This document shows positions 9,759 through 18,376 of a stretch of DNA of 64,000 nucleotides, piece by piece. Source of the stretch: an uncultured bacterium (lineage in GTDB: Bacteria; Vulcanimicrobiota; Xenobia; Xenobiales; Xenobiaceae). Made by a program: the position numbers and the translations under genes. How positions within the stretch are numbered: the stretch's first letter is position 1; each line of letters begins with the position of its first letter. The stretch is taken from positions 1 through 64,000 of the forward strand of contig CAKUDB010000003.1 in assembly GCA_934644775.1 (NCBI GenBank). Reading direction: 5' to 3'. The notes beneath the pieces are model-generated. The model was not told where the DNA came from and made no database searches. It saw only the letters and a program-made list of their open reading frames with translations.

Positions 9759-10024
9759 ATCACCGTTCACTCTGACCGCAAAACCTATAAGATCTCTCGG
9801 TAAAATTCCTGATTCATCCACGCAGGCCGCACTCCCATTTTTCTAAAGAATGGCAAGGAAAGTGACAATTCCGTTATGTCCACAGGCGTATATTCGGAGG
9901 TGAACAATCCCCTACTTTATGATGGCACCTACTTCTTAGGTGTCTGCAACCTTCCGCAATTGCGGAGGTTATGCCTTCAGACTGTCCTACATCGCTTTAA
10001 AACACAACTTTGAACAGCCTGCCT
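9759..10024 (-). promoter_or_regulatory. Long structured 5' leader of rpsA (candidate cis-regulatory RNA)
   Basis: The region between the promoter near 10032-10061 and rpsA is about 290 bases and folds well on the transcribed strand. A stem AACCTCCGC-AATT-GCGGAAGGTT lies near 9949-9971. A stem CACCTA-AGAAG-TAGGTG lies near 9925-9942. A stem CACT..CCATT/AATGG..AGTG lies near 9825-9862. GCAGGC near the transcript start can pair with GCCTGC near 9820. I recognise no Rfam family in it. It could be an S1 autoregulatory leader or a separate small RNA. Confidence 0.4.
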
Positions 10025-10031
10025 CAAGCTT

Positions 10032-10061
10032 ATAATACTCCTAAGGTTCTGTTGTTTTCAA
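10032..10061 (-). promoter_or_regulatory. Sigma-70-type promoter for rpsA
   Basis: Minus-strand TTGAAA (10061-10056), an 18-base spacer and TATTAT (10037-10032) precede the structured leader and rpsA. The polA-like gene upstream ends in hairpins just before it. Confidence 0.5.
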
Positions 10062-10071
10062 ATTACTCCTT

Positions 10072-10135
10072 CAAAAGTTTTTTTACTAAGAAAAAAAACT
10101 TTTGTAAAAAGAAAGAATGGCCAAAGGGTGGCCAT
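10072..10135 (-). terminator. Two hairpins ending the PolA-like gene
   Basis: Reading the minus strand, ATGGCCA-CCCTT-TGGCCAT (10135-10117) is followed by TCTTTCTTTTT, a good terminator. Directly after it lies a perfect 13-bp A/T-rich inverted repeat (arms 10072-10084 and 10092-10104, 7-base loop), which may reinforce termination or insulate the rpsA promoter. A third small stem (AAAGCCC/GGGCT) lies closer to the stop codon. Confidence 0.7.
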
Positions 10136-10167
10136 CTTCCCTTTTTTAGCCCTTCAAACTGGGCTTT

Positions 10168-12885
10168 TTAGTGGATACGATATTCAACCTTAAGAGGTAC
10201 GTCGGCCGCCGCTTGCAAACAGAGCTGGCGACATTGCTCGGCGATATCGCCTTCTTTGCCATTAGGAGCGTGGACTATAATCATATTTTTGCACGATCCG
10301 GCAGAGACTTCGGTGCCAAAAGTCTCAAAGATCTTGACTAAGGCCAAACGCATAATATCGGCGCAACCGCCCTCGATAGGAAAAGCTCGGGCAAAACGTT
10401 CTCCGTTTTCCCTGATACTGTAGTTGCGACTTCCCGCTTCCACAAAGCGGCAACGACGTCCAGCCCAAGTGCTAATCTCTTCCATAGCCGTAGCTTTAGC
10501 TTGGCTACGCAAGATAAACTCCCAGCTTACAGGGTATTCCTCTCCTAAGATGCGCTCAAACTTGTCCAAATAAGCTTTGGCCTTTTGCATACCTTCCTCC
10601 CCTTCAAGACTTAAACGACGGGCCAACCAAGCGGGACTAAAGTAGAAGAGCAACATATTTACAAATAAGTAGCGCACAGAAATGAGCTTATCAAAATCGT
10701 CGCCAAAGACTTTTTTAAGAAGTTCCATCTCTATGTCGCGACCGCTCTCGAGAGCAGCGAAGAGGGCTTTATCTTTGGCAACATGAGCTAAGAAGCGCAG
10801 ACACATAGCTGGGAAACGAATATAGATTAAGCGGGCCGAACCTTTGGGACGAAGGAAATCGTCCATAGCTTTAGCCAAGGGACGACGCACGGAGACACAA
10901 GCCAAATTGTCGATTACGGCCATCATACGCTCTAACAACTCGGTCAAACCTCGGCTAGAAACTCGGCCCAAAATTTGCAAGCGGCGCTCGCTGACCAAGG
11001 CCAGATTAAAAAGATGGCCACCTACTTTAACATTAGTCTGCCCTTCGACCATAAATTTTTCTATAAAAGTGCGCTTAAATTCGGACAATTCACAGTAGCA
11101 ACGGATCTTTTCTACGATAGGATTTTGCTCTTGCAACGATTTAAGCATTTCGGCATTGAGGACAGATCCGTTTTTAGGACGAGTAGGCATCAAAAGGGCC
11201 AAGTGACTAAACAGATAATGGCTCAGCGCTTCTTCAGAGTCTAAGTCAAACTCTTCAACTTCAGCCTCGGCAAAGAAATCGCTCTTAATCTCTTCCAACT
11301 TATTATCGAGAAGATCGATAATCTTTTGGGTCAATTTTTTGTCACAATCGACACCCAAATTATTGAGATTCCAGCCTAATTTAGCTAAAGGAATTTCTAC
11401 ATCGCGATAGAGAGCGGCCAGTCCTCTCTTTTCGATTTCGGCATACATCGATTTGCCTAAGTTGATAAGGACGTCGGCTATGCGAGCGCTCCAGCAAATG
11501 CGACTATGCAAAGGAATCGAGGCAAAAGAATCGTGATTCAAGCCTAAAATCAGGTTGCGATCGTAAATAGCGAATCCGTAGCGGGCGCAAATAGACTCGA
11601 TGGAATGCTCCCAAACATTTATGTCTAAAAGGGCCGAGAAGAGCAAAACGTCGCGGACATTGGTCATCTGGGCACCATTCCTCATAATTTCATGGACGCC
11701 GACAACATATTTAACCCTTTGGGCGTCGCTAAAGATGGGCTTAATAATTTGCCAAATCTCTTCTTGGCTGGGAGCTTGTTTTTCGGAAGCCATCTCCATA
11801 TGCCAGCTAGAAAGATCGATATAGAAAGGATCCTCCTCTTCTAAACAGACCGAAAGGCCCCAATCTTTATTTTCTCCATCGCGGAACCAAACGAAGGCGA
11901 CATCGATTCCCCTATCGCGCACGTCTTCTAAAGCGGCCAGAGCATCCGAACCGTAAAGCGCCTCTTTAGGAATGGCACAAGGGGCTTCCACAGCCACATC
12001 TTTGCCCATAGTGCGCAAGAAAGTTTCGGCTCCGCTCAAATTGATTTGCTCGAAGATGCGCTTAGTCATTTGCACGGGGAAACCTTTAAATAAGCACTGC
12101 TCCCAATCTATTTCCAAAGGCAAGTCGCAGCGAATAGTCGAGCGGGAGAGATATTCGAAAGCATCGTCGCGGTTTTCGGAAAGAGGGTTGCGCCATTTGG
12201 CAGGAAGCTGATCTAAAGAATCAAAAAGTTCGGTCAGACTATTATATTGGGAGAGCAAACGACGGGCAGTAACTTCTCCTATGCCGGGAACACCACCGAT
12301 ATTTTGGCTTGAGTCGCCGGCCAAAGCTCGCAAATCAGCCAACTGACTAGGGCGCAAACCATATTTTTTAACGACCATATCTTCGTCAAAGATCACCGTA
12401 TCGACTATACCGCGACGCATAGTCATAACCTTGATCTTGGGAGAGACTAATTGCATAAGGCCCAAATCGCCGGAAATAATCAAAGTATCGAAGCCGTCAC
12501 AATTAGCTTTGGCTGCCAAAGTGCCGATACAGTCGTCAGCTTCAAATCCGGGCATACGGTAGGCTTTTATACCGCAAACGTGAACAAAATCTTCAATAAT
12601 AGGTAGCTGAAGCTCCAAATCGTCTAGCATCTCTTCGCGCTGTACGTTGTAAGTTTGGAACTTCATTAAAGTATCGACTAAGGCACCGTGGTCGAAAGCT
12701 ACGGCCACATGGGTAGGACGCTCGGAGATAATAGTATTTATAACTAGATTGACAAAGCCTAAAATAGCATTAAACGGAAATCCCAGCGCCGATTTGCGAG
12801 CTGGCAAAGCATAAAAAGCCCTATAGGCCAATCCGTTGCCATCTATGAGAAGTAATTTCTTGCTGTTCTTATCTTTGTTATCCAC
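10168..12885 (-). CDS. DNA polymerase I family protein with degenerate active sites (probable non-catalytic paralogue)
   Basis: The 905-residue product aligns end to end with PolA: 5'-nuclease about 10-290, a middle exonuclease-like domain about 310-480, and a polymerase domain about 490-905. Key residues are missing. Motif A DYSQIELR is RFPAMCLR (690-697). The motif B lysine is not recognisable in the segment RYLFVNMLLFYFSP. Motif C VHDE is VHAP (871-874). The nuclease keeps D15, D65, E115, D117, D118, D140 and D191, but G142 and Q194 replace two metal-binding Asp. No DEDD exonuclease residues are seen. GTG start with a GGAG site 9 bases upstream. The frame is intact and long, so this looks like a maintained protein, not a decayed gene. 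Its role is unknown; a true PolA should exist elsewhere. Confidence 0.85.
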   Translation of the reverse strand: MDNKDKNSKKLLLIDGNGLAYRAFYALPARKSALGFPFNAILGFVNLVINTIISERPTHVAVAFDHGALVDTLMKFQTYNVQREEMLDDLELQLPIIEDFVHVCGIKAYRMPGFEADDCIGTLAAKANCDGFDTLIISGDLGLMQLVSPKIKVMTMRRGIVDTVIFDEDMVVKKYGLRPSQLADLRALAGDSSQNIGGVPGIGEVTARRLLSQYNSLTELFDSLDQLPAKWRNPLSENRDDAFEYLSRSTIRCDLPLEIDWEQCLFKGFPVQMTKRIFEQINLSGAETFLRTMGKDVAVEAPCAIPKEALYGSDALAALEDVRDRGIDVAFVWFRDGENKDWGLSVCLEEEDPFYIDLSSWHMEMASEKQAPSQEEIWQIIKPIFSDAQRVKYVVGVHEIMRNGAQMTNVRDVLLFSALLDINVWEHSIESICARYGFAIYDRNLILGLNHDSFASIPLHSRICWSARIADVLINLGKSMYAEIEKRGLAALYRDVEIPLAKLGWNLNNLGVDCDKKLTQKIIDLLDNKLEEIKSDFFAEAEVEEFDLDSEEALSHYLFSHLALLMPTRPKNGSVLNAEMLKSLQEQNPIVEKIRCYCELSEFKRTFIEKFMVEGQTNVKVGGHLFNLALVSERRLQILGRVSSRGLTELLERMMAVIDNLACVSVRRPLAKAMDDFLRPKGSARLIYIRFPAMCLRFLAHVAKDKALFAALESGRDIEMELLKKVFGDDFDKLISVRYLFVNMLLFYFSPAWLARRLSLEGEEGMQKAKAYLDKFERILGEEYPVSWEFILRSQAKATAMEEISTWAGRRCRFVEAGSRNYSIRENGERFARAFPIEGGCADIMRLALVKIFETFGTEVSAGSCKNMIIVHAPNGKEGDIAEQCRQLCLQAAADVPLKVEYRIH

Positions 12886-13109
12886 TGGAAGACTCCGATA
12901 TTTTTATTTTAATTTTTACATTCCCCCCGCGCCTAAAGCAGGTGATCTCAAAGTAACTTAACAGTTATAAGCCAGATGGCCGCTCAAATGGAGCGTCACA
13001 TTTAGGCTGAGAAATAAGCAAAAATTGTAAACGGCACGACAATTCGACAAATACAAAAAAAAACCTACAAAAATGGGAATTTTACCTTGATTCCCGGCTT
13101 ATACACAAT

Positions 13110-13153
13110 AAGAGCCGCCCCTAGGTAGATAGCCTACCTGGGGGCGGCTCTTT
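13110..13153. terminator. Strong hairpin terminator downstream of mgtE
   Basis: AGAGCCGCCCC plus TAGGTAG pairs with CTACCTGGGGGCGGCTCT around a 5-base loop, an almost perfect stem of about 18 bp with one bulge. It lies 33 bases past the mgtE stop (minus strand). T runs are short on the minus side, but the stem is very stable. Confidence 0.7.
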
Positions 13154-13185
13154 AACTAAGATCGCTAAGTAAACAAAGATATGGC

Positions 13186-14490
13186 TTAGGGCATGACGAT
13201 TAAGAACCCGGCTACGGTAAAATAGACGATTAAGCCAGTGACGTCTACTACGGTAGCTACAAAAGGTGCCGAAGCGCTGGCCGGGTCGAGTTTGCATAGG
13301 CGCAAAATAAAGGGGAGCATGGAGCCGGCTAAGCACCCTAAAGTGACTACCCCTAGGAGAGAACAAGCTACGGTAAGAGCCAGCCTCAAGGGCTGATCCC
13401 CATAGATACCTGGATAGAGATAAGCCCACAGCAGTACGCGGCTCATACCCACCAAGCCCAACATAATACCGATAACTACGCCAGCGCCGACTTCTCTTAC
13501 CAAAACTCTGAACCAGTCGCGCATCTTTACTTCGCCCATAGCCATAGCTCGCACCATAAGCGTAGAAGCTTGGGAGCCGGAGTTGCCTCCGCTAGAGATA
13601 ATCAAGGGCACAAAGACGGCCAAGTACCAGATAGCATCTAATTGTTTTTGATACCTGGCCATAGCCGAAGCGGTAAGCATTTCACCTATAAGCAACAAGA
13701 CTAACCAGCCCGCTCGTTTTTGGATAAGCTCTCTGAAGCTAGTACGCAAATAAGATTCGTCCAAAGCTTCCATACCGCCGTATTTTTGGGCGTCTTCGGT
13801 ACCCTCTTCGCGGATAACGTCGACCACGTCGTCGGCCGTAATGAGACCTTTCATGCAGCCTCGGCCATCGACTACCGGCATAGCCGTCAGACCATAACGG
13901 GCAAATAAGGTACTTACCTCTTCTTGGTCCATATCTTCTGGACAAGTGACGACATCTTTATCGGCTAAATCGACGACCATATCGTCGGAATTGGCCGCTA
14001 AAAGGGCGTTTATACCAACTTCGCCAATTAGGCGCTGCTCGCTGTCCAACACATAAACATGCTCTAAAGAGATACACTCTTGGGCCTGGATGTGCAAGTA
14101 GTTGATGGCCGATTCTACAGTCATAGTAGAGCGCACTCTGGCAAAGCGAGGGTTCATTAGGCCGCCGGCGTCATCTTCAGCGTAAGCTAGAAGGGCGCTG
14201 ACCTTATCGCGAGCTCTAGTATCTAAGAGTTCTAGCCACTGATCTACCTCCTCTTCAGGAAGCTCAGACAAAATGTCGGCTATGTCATCTAGATCAAGAT
14301 AACGCAACCAAGAACGCCTTTCCGGCAAACTCATCGATTTAAGCAAATCGGCCTGATCGTTAACATTCATACAATCAAGCAAATCTTCGGCCTCGCCTAA
14401 AGGCAAAGCGCGAAAGAGCTCAATGCGCCTGGCACTACCTAAACGCGGCCAATCGTTTAAAGTTTGTTCAAATTGTTCCTGTCTCTCCAT
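13186..14490 (-). CDS. mgtE: Magnesium transporter MgtE
   Basis: MgtE is a Mg2+-gated Mg2+ channel of the inner membrane. The 434 residues give the usual layout: an acidic helical N domain (about 1-120, with LSELPEEEVDQWLELLD), a CBS pair (about 125-245, with LMNPRF and GLITADDVVDVIREE), then five membrane helices from about 265 with the pore signature PLIISSGGNSGSQAST. It is the last gene of the ABC/GldG/DUF4340 operon, 23 bases after the DUF4340 gene, and is followed by a strong hairpin. Confidence 0.97.
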   Translation of the reverse strand: MERQEQFEQTLNDWPRLGSARRIELFRALPLGEAEDLLDCMNVNDQADLLKSMSLPERRSWLRYLDLDDIADILSELPEEEVDQWLELLDTRARDKVSALLAYAEDDAGGLMNPRFARVRSTMTVESAINYLHIQAQECISLEHVYVLDSEQRLIGEVGINALLAANSDDMVVDLADKDVVTCPEDMDQEEVSTLFARYGLTAMPVVDGRGCMKGLITADDVVDVIREEGTEDAQKYGGMEALDESYLRTSFRELIQKRAGWLVLLLIGEMLTASAMARYQKQLDAIWYLAVFVPLIISSGGNSGSQASTLMVRAMAMGEVKMRDWFRVLVREVGAGVVIGIMLGLVGMSRVLLWAYLYPGIYGDQPLRLALTVACSLLGVVTLGCLAGSMLPFILRLCKLDPASASAPFVATVVDVTGLIVYFTVAGFLIVMP

Positions 14491-14513
14491 ACTAGAGCTG
14501 ACTCCACTACCAT

Positions 14514-16127
14514 CTATTCGGCCTTTTTCTTAGGATCCGAAGCTGTTGGGGTTTTCTTTTCGGCTAATTTTTCACAAGCTCTAATCCAATCATAACGCGG
14601 ATCTTTAGCTAAACGAACTTTCGAGCCGTCGGGCAAAGACAAGCGAAACTCTTGGGGGCCGTTTTGGAAAATTTGGATATCAAGGGCAGCCTTATCCTTC
14701 GTATCGGTATAAAGCTTGAAAGAAGCTACCACTTCTCCTGGAGCCACGGACTCGTCTTTCTTAAGCTTACTCTCCCATTGCAAATCGAGCAAATTGTAAA
14801 GCAAATTATCGATAATTTCCTCTCGTTTGGCTTGATCTTCAATTAGAGGGCTGGGAAGGGTAATATTCCAACCATCCTTAGAGCGCTCGGCGGCCACCTT
14901 GTAAAGGCCCGGATTGCGCTTAGAAGCCACGTCTACTTCCAAACGCTGTACTTCGTTTAAAGAGAGATCGGCTACGTGGCGGTCGATAAAATCGGAGCTA
15001 TGTTTGCCAGTAAAAAGCTTAAGCCCCTCTTCTAAGTTTTTGCCATCGAGCCAAAAGCGCTCCTCAGGCTGGTTGCGTGAAGCGTAAAATAGGCCCGACT
15101 TTCCCGACTTTCCACGTACCGGCTGAGCGAAAACGAAGACGAAAGGCTCTTTTTGGCCTTCTATCTCAATAGTTAGGCGAGACTTAGCTTGGATGGGGGT
15201 AGTATCGTCAGGATAAAGGAATTTATCGATCTGCAAACCTTGCAAAGACCAAAGAAAATCGTTACACAAGCGTGTGTCGGCCTTAATCTCTTTACCACCT
15301 TCGAGCTTAGAATCGGAAACGTACCATTGGGCCTGCGGCTTAGATTCGCCCTTTTCTCCCTTAGTAGCAACTTCAAAGTCACCTTGGGAGTTTTTTTCTT
15401 TAGTCTCTGGCTCTTTTTTCTGGCCCCAAGTAAAGAAAGAAGCTTTCTTATCCTTATTGGTATCTTTAGATTCAATTTTGGCCTTGAGAGTGAAACTGCC
15501 TGGCTGAGCTCCTTGGTACGATTCGTAACGCAAAGTGCGAATTTGCTCAGGCGCAAAAGCGAAAAGGTTGCGCTCGCGCAGCTCGTCGAGTAAAGACATA
15601 AAGGTAGGGATAAAGCCGCCCACAATAGACAGAACGGGCTTATCTTGCCCCTCTAAGCGAGCGTAAGAGGCGCTATCGTCAATTAAAGGATTACCCACAA
15701 AGAGCATAACCTTAGCCGCCTGGCCATTTTTATCGGTATATTCTACTACTAGCCTATGTTTGGGCTTATCTAGACCGAATTGAGCCAGATCTTTAGGAGC
15801 TGGCTTTTCTAAAATAACCTCTTGGCGGCTCAATTCGGCCACACTGTCGGCTAAGCCGTCAAGTTTGGCCCCGTCGGCTCGGAACTTATTTTCGCCTATT
15901 TCGACTATCCAGCCCAAATTTTGGCGCACAAAACGGCGCACCGTTTCTGGTGTAGCCGCGCCATCAGACCAAACCATAGCTTTAATATCTTGGCTGGCAA
16001 ATTCGGGGAAGACTCGCTCAGTTAAGCGCTCCTCCTCTCTCTTTTGCTCCGAGCCGCGTATATCATGGAAGTACCAAAAGCCGCCTAAAAGTAAGACGAC
16101 TATAAGCATGGTAATTACGCTTCGCAT
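14514..16127 (-). CDS. DUF4340-type membrane-anchored protein of a Gld-like ABC system
   Basis: The 537-residue protein has one N-terminal membrane anchor (VITMLIVVLLLGGFWYF) and a large outer domain. The pattern RFVRQNLGWIVEIGENKFRADGAKLDGLADSVAELSRQEVI fits the DUF4340 family, a usual neighbour of GldG-like proteins. A Lys/Glu-rich insertion lies at about 230-275, and the C-terminus is Lys-rich. It starts 14 bases after the GldG-like gene, so it is co-translated. The biochemical role of DUF4340 proteins is not established; the constant link to GldF/GldG suggests an accessory part of the transporter. Confidence 0.85.
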   Translation of the reverse strand: MRSVITMLIVVLLLGGFWYFHDIRGSEQKREEERLTERVFPEFASQDIKAMVWSDGAATPETVRRFVRQNLGWIVEIGENKFRADGAKLDGLADSVAELSRQEVILEKPAPKDLAQFGLDKPKHRLVVEYTDKNGQAAKVMLFVGNPLIDDSASYARLEGQDKPVLSIVGGFIPTFMSLLDELRERNLFAFAPEQIRTLRYESYQGAQPGSFTLKAKIESKDTNKDKKASFFTWGQKKEPETKEKNSQGDFEVATKGEKGESKPQAQWYVSDSKLEGGKEIKADTRLCNDFLWSLQGLQIDKFLYPDDTTPIQAKSRLTIEIEGQKEPFVFVFAQPVRGKSGKSGLFYASRNQPEERFWLDGKNLEEGLKLFTGKHSSDFIDRHVADLSLNEVQRLEVDVASKRNPGLYKVAAERSKDGWNITLPSPLIEDQAKREEIIDNLLYNLLDLQWESKLKKDESVAPGEVVASFKLYTDTKDKAALDIQIFQNGPQEFRLSLPDGSKVRLAKDPRYDWIRACEKLAEKKTPTASDPKKKAE

Positions 16128-16141
16128 TATCTTTCCAACCT

Positions 16142-17623
16142 TTAGTTCTCTCTGCCCTTAACTACAGACAAGCCGTAGAAGAAGATAAAACCGGGCACCA
16201 ATAAGCATAAAATAGAGGCCAAAGTCCAGAAAGTCTTTCGGGACAACATTAAAGGCTCGCTATTTTCGTCTTTAGCCCGAATAGCGGCCGTATCGTTGCT
16301 GCCACCGAGCCAAGCGAACATATTCATAGCCAAATCTTTGTTAGTAAACTGACTGGCATCAAATAATTCGTTAGACATAAAATCGGTATCACCAGCAAAA
16401 ATGGCTCGACATTTTTTAGTCTTGGCCTTTTGACCTTGCTGGGCCTGAGGATTATTTTCAGCCGCTTCTTTAGCTAAATCGGCTTTAGTTTTGGCTACAG
16501 AGCGCTCTACCACCTGAATAATGGGGATCTCTTCACCTTGACGAATGGGCACGATGCGACTGCCCTTTTCTTGGCTAAAGTCGGACAAGTTGCAAGCTAA
16601 AGCGGTAATGTCGCTCTTAACTAAAGCGGTACGCTCTTCGGATGGGGAGGCTTTTGGGTTCTGCTCTACCGGACGTACCGTCTTAAAGATGGAGGGCAAA
16701 CGCATTCCCTTAGTGATAGGGTTATTAAAATCGAAAACGTTGCTCATAACAAAAATAGGCTCGACGCCGCTGCCCATTTGAGCCATCTTGGGATCGATAA
16801 GCAAGAGATCGCTCGAGGTTAAGCCGTAAGCATCTAAGAGCCAGTTGTAAGCTTTGGGAGTATCCATTTCCATGGCCAAGAAGATATTGCCACCTTGGTT
16901 AAGCCAAGCTTCTAAGGCTTTCTTTTCGTTATCCAGCAAAGCCAACTTAGGAGCAGCAATAACTAAATTAGCTACTTGAGCAGGCACTTTATCGACGCCC
17001 TTACCTAAAGTCAGTTCTTCTACTTTGTAACCTTCGGCTAGCAAGCTCTTTTTAAGCTTAGACATGGAAAGAATATCCTTATCGAAACCGCGCTCGCCGT
17101 GGCCTTGCAAGAAGTGGATCGTACTCTTATTTTCATCAGTAAGAGAAATAATTAAACTGGTAAGGCCCGCTTCACTGACATCGTAAAGATTTTCGCTCTT
17201 ATTTTCGTATTTAACGACAATATCACCGACAGCCTTAGCTCCTTTTTTCTGAGCTTCCACGGGATTTTTGCGCGGATCGATAAAGTGGTAGACGATCTTA
17301 TCTGGGCTGATATTTTTATAATCGCGCAAGATATTTTCGATACGGGTATGCTCTTCATCGTTAGAGTCGGAGATGAAGATATAAAAAGTCAGCGGACTCT
17401 TCAATTTTTTAACGGTCTGCTCCGTAAAAGGAGAGAGAGTAAAGCGCTTTTGAGCGGTCAGATCATAAGTAAAAACATTATTGTTGGCCACAACTAAAAC
17501 TAACAATAAAGCCACTACAGCCAAAGCTACGGCGGCGATTCCCTGCATAGCTAAATTAAGCTTGTAGCGCTCGTTGCTCCGGCCCTTGTCAGATACGGAC
17601 TCGGCAATATTTTTTTTGCTCAT
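16142..17623 (-). CDS. GldG-like ABC-system auxiliary membrane protein
   Basis: A 493-residue GldG-family protein: one membrane segment at about 29-47, then an extracytoplasmic domain (FTLSPFTEQTVKKL, VYHFIDPRKNP, LQGHGERGF, LAMEMDTP) and a second membrane helix near the C-terminus (LASILCLLVPGFIFFYGLSV). The motif HFLQGHGE followed by a leucine-rich segment is typical of this family. It lies 6 bases after the permease gene. In Bacteroidota GldG belongs to the gliding/secretion ABC complex; elsewhere, as here, the substrate is unknown. Confidence 0.88.
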   Translation of the reverse strand: MSKKNIAESVSDKGRSNERYKLNLAMQGIAAVALAVVALLLVLVVANNNVFTYDLTAQKRFTLSPFTEQTVKKLKSPLTFYIFISDSNDEEHTRIENILRDYKNISPDKIVYHFIDPRKNPVEAQKKGAKAVGDIVVKYENKSENLYDVSEAGLTSLIISLTDENKSTIHFLQGHGERGFDKDILSMSKLKKSLLAEGYKVEELTLGKGVDKVPAQVANLVIAAPKLALLDNEKKALEAWLNQGGNIFLAMEMDTPKAYNWLLDAYGLTSSDLLLIDPKMAQMGSGVEPIFVMSNVFDFNNPITKGMRLPSIFKTVRPVEQNPKASPSEERTALVKSDITALACNLSDFSQEKGSRIVPIRQGEEIPIIQVVERSVAKTKADLAKEAAENNPQAQQGQKAKTKKCRAIFAGDTDFMSNELFDASQFTNKDLAMNMFAWLGGSNDTAAIRAKDENSEPLMLSRKTFWTLASILCLLVPGFIFFYGLSVVKGREN

Positions 17624-17629
17624 GTCAGC

Positions 17630-18376
17630 TTAACCTTTCCATTTGCGACTTTCCAAGAAGCGCACTGTCAAGAATAAGAAAAAGGCGGTCAAAGCCGCAT
17701 AGTAGATAATGTCCTGACTATTCAATACCCCTTTAGCCATATTTTCGATATGGCCAAAAATCGAAAGCTGACCCAAAGAATTGGTATAAGAGGCGCTCTT
17801 GTCGGGAATGGCCAAGAACCACAGGCAAAGCAGCAAACCGTAATTGAAAGCGGAAGCTGTCAACTGACTATTGGTGACACTGGAAGTAAAGATCCCCATA
17901 GAAACCATAGCGCAAGCCACCAAGATTAAGGCCAAATATCCACAAAGTAAAACGGGCCATTCGATAGTGCAATTGATCCCCAAGTAGAGGAAAGTAAGGG
18001 AAGATAGAGCCAGCATAATAGAGACGACTACCAACACGGCCAAGAATTTGCCCCAAACGATCTGCCATTCGGAGATAGGATAAGTAAAGAGCAAATCCAG
18101 AGTGCCCGAGCGCTTATCTTCTGAGAAAGAGCGCATAGTCAGCAAAGGCAAGAAGAACATCATCATTACGCCTATACTCTGAACCATAGGAGGCAGGAAA
18201 TAGGTATTGATATTACAAGGCATCCCCCCTTGCATAGCTGAAGCGGACATATCGGCGTAAGCATTGACCCCCAGCAACATAAACATACCGATAATAAACA
18301 AAAAGGCGGCAATCAGCGACCAGGCTAAGAGCGAACCGAAGTAGGCTTTTATTTCACGATAAAAAATAGCGCCCAT
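17630..18376 (-). CDS. ABC-2 type permease (GldF-like)
   Basis: This 248-residue integral membrane protein has about six hydrophobic segments. It opens with IFYREIKAYFGSLLAWSLIAAF and contains RSFSEDKRSGTLDLLFTYPISEWQIVWGKFLA, the coupling-helix pattern of ABC-2 permeases. Its ATG overlaps the stop of the ATPase gene (TAATG), so the two subunits are made together. It is the membrane subunit of the transporter encoded with the next two genes. Confidence 0.93.
   Translation of the reverse strand: MGAIFYREIKAYFGSLLAWSLIAAFLFIIGMFMLLGVNAYADMSASAMQGGMPCNINTYFLPPMVQSIGVMMMFFLPLLTMRSFSEDKRSGTLDLLFTYPISEWQIVWGKFLAVLVVVSIMLALSSLTFLYLGINCTIEWPVLLCGYLALILVACAMVSMGIFTSSVTNSQLTASAFNYGLLLCLWFLAIPDKSASYTNSLGQLSIFGHIENMAKGVLNSQDIIYYAALTAFFLFLTVRFLESRKWKG

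Noticed and set aside
9759..10024. 6S RNA or RNase P RNA
   Set aside because: No conserved core motif of either was found; only generic stems are seen, so I list it as an unassigned structured leader.
10010..10036. Plus-strand TTGAAC and TATAAT pair
   Set aside because: Spacer is 15 bases and no plus-strand gene follows; the overlapping minus-strand promoter of rpsA explains the TATAAT.
13121..13429. Minus ORF overlapping mgtE and its terminator
   Set aside because: It overlaps MgtE in another frame and has no family features.
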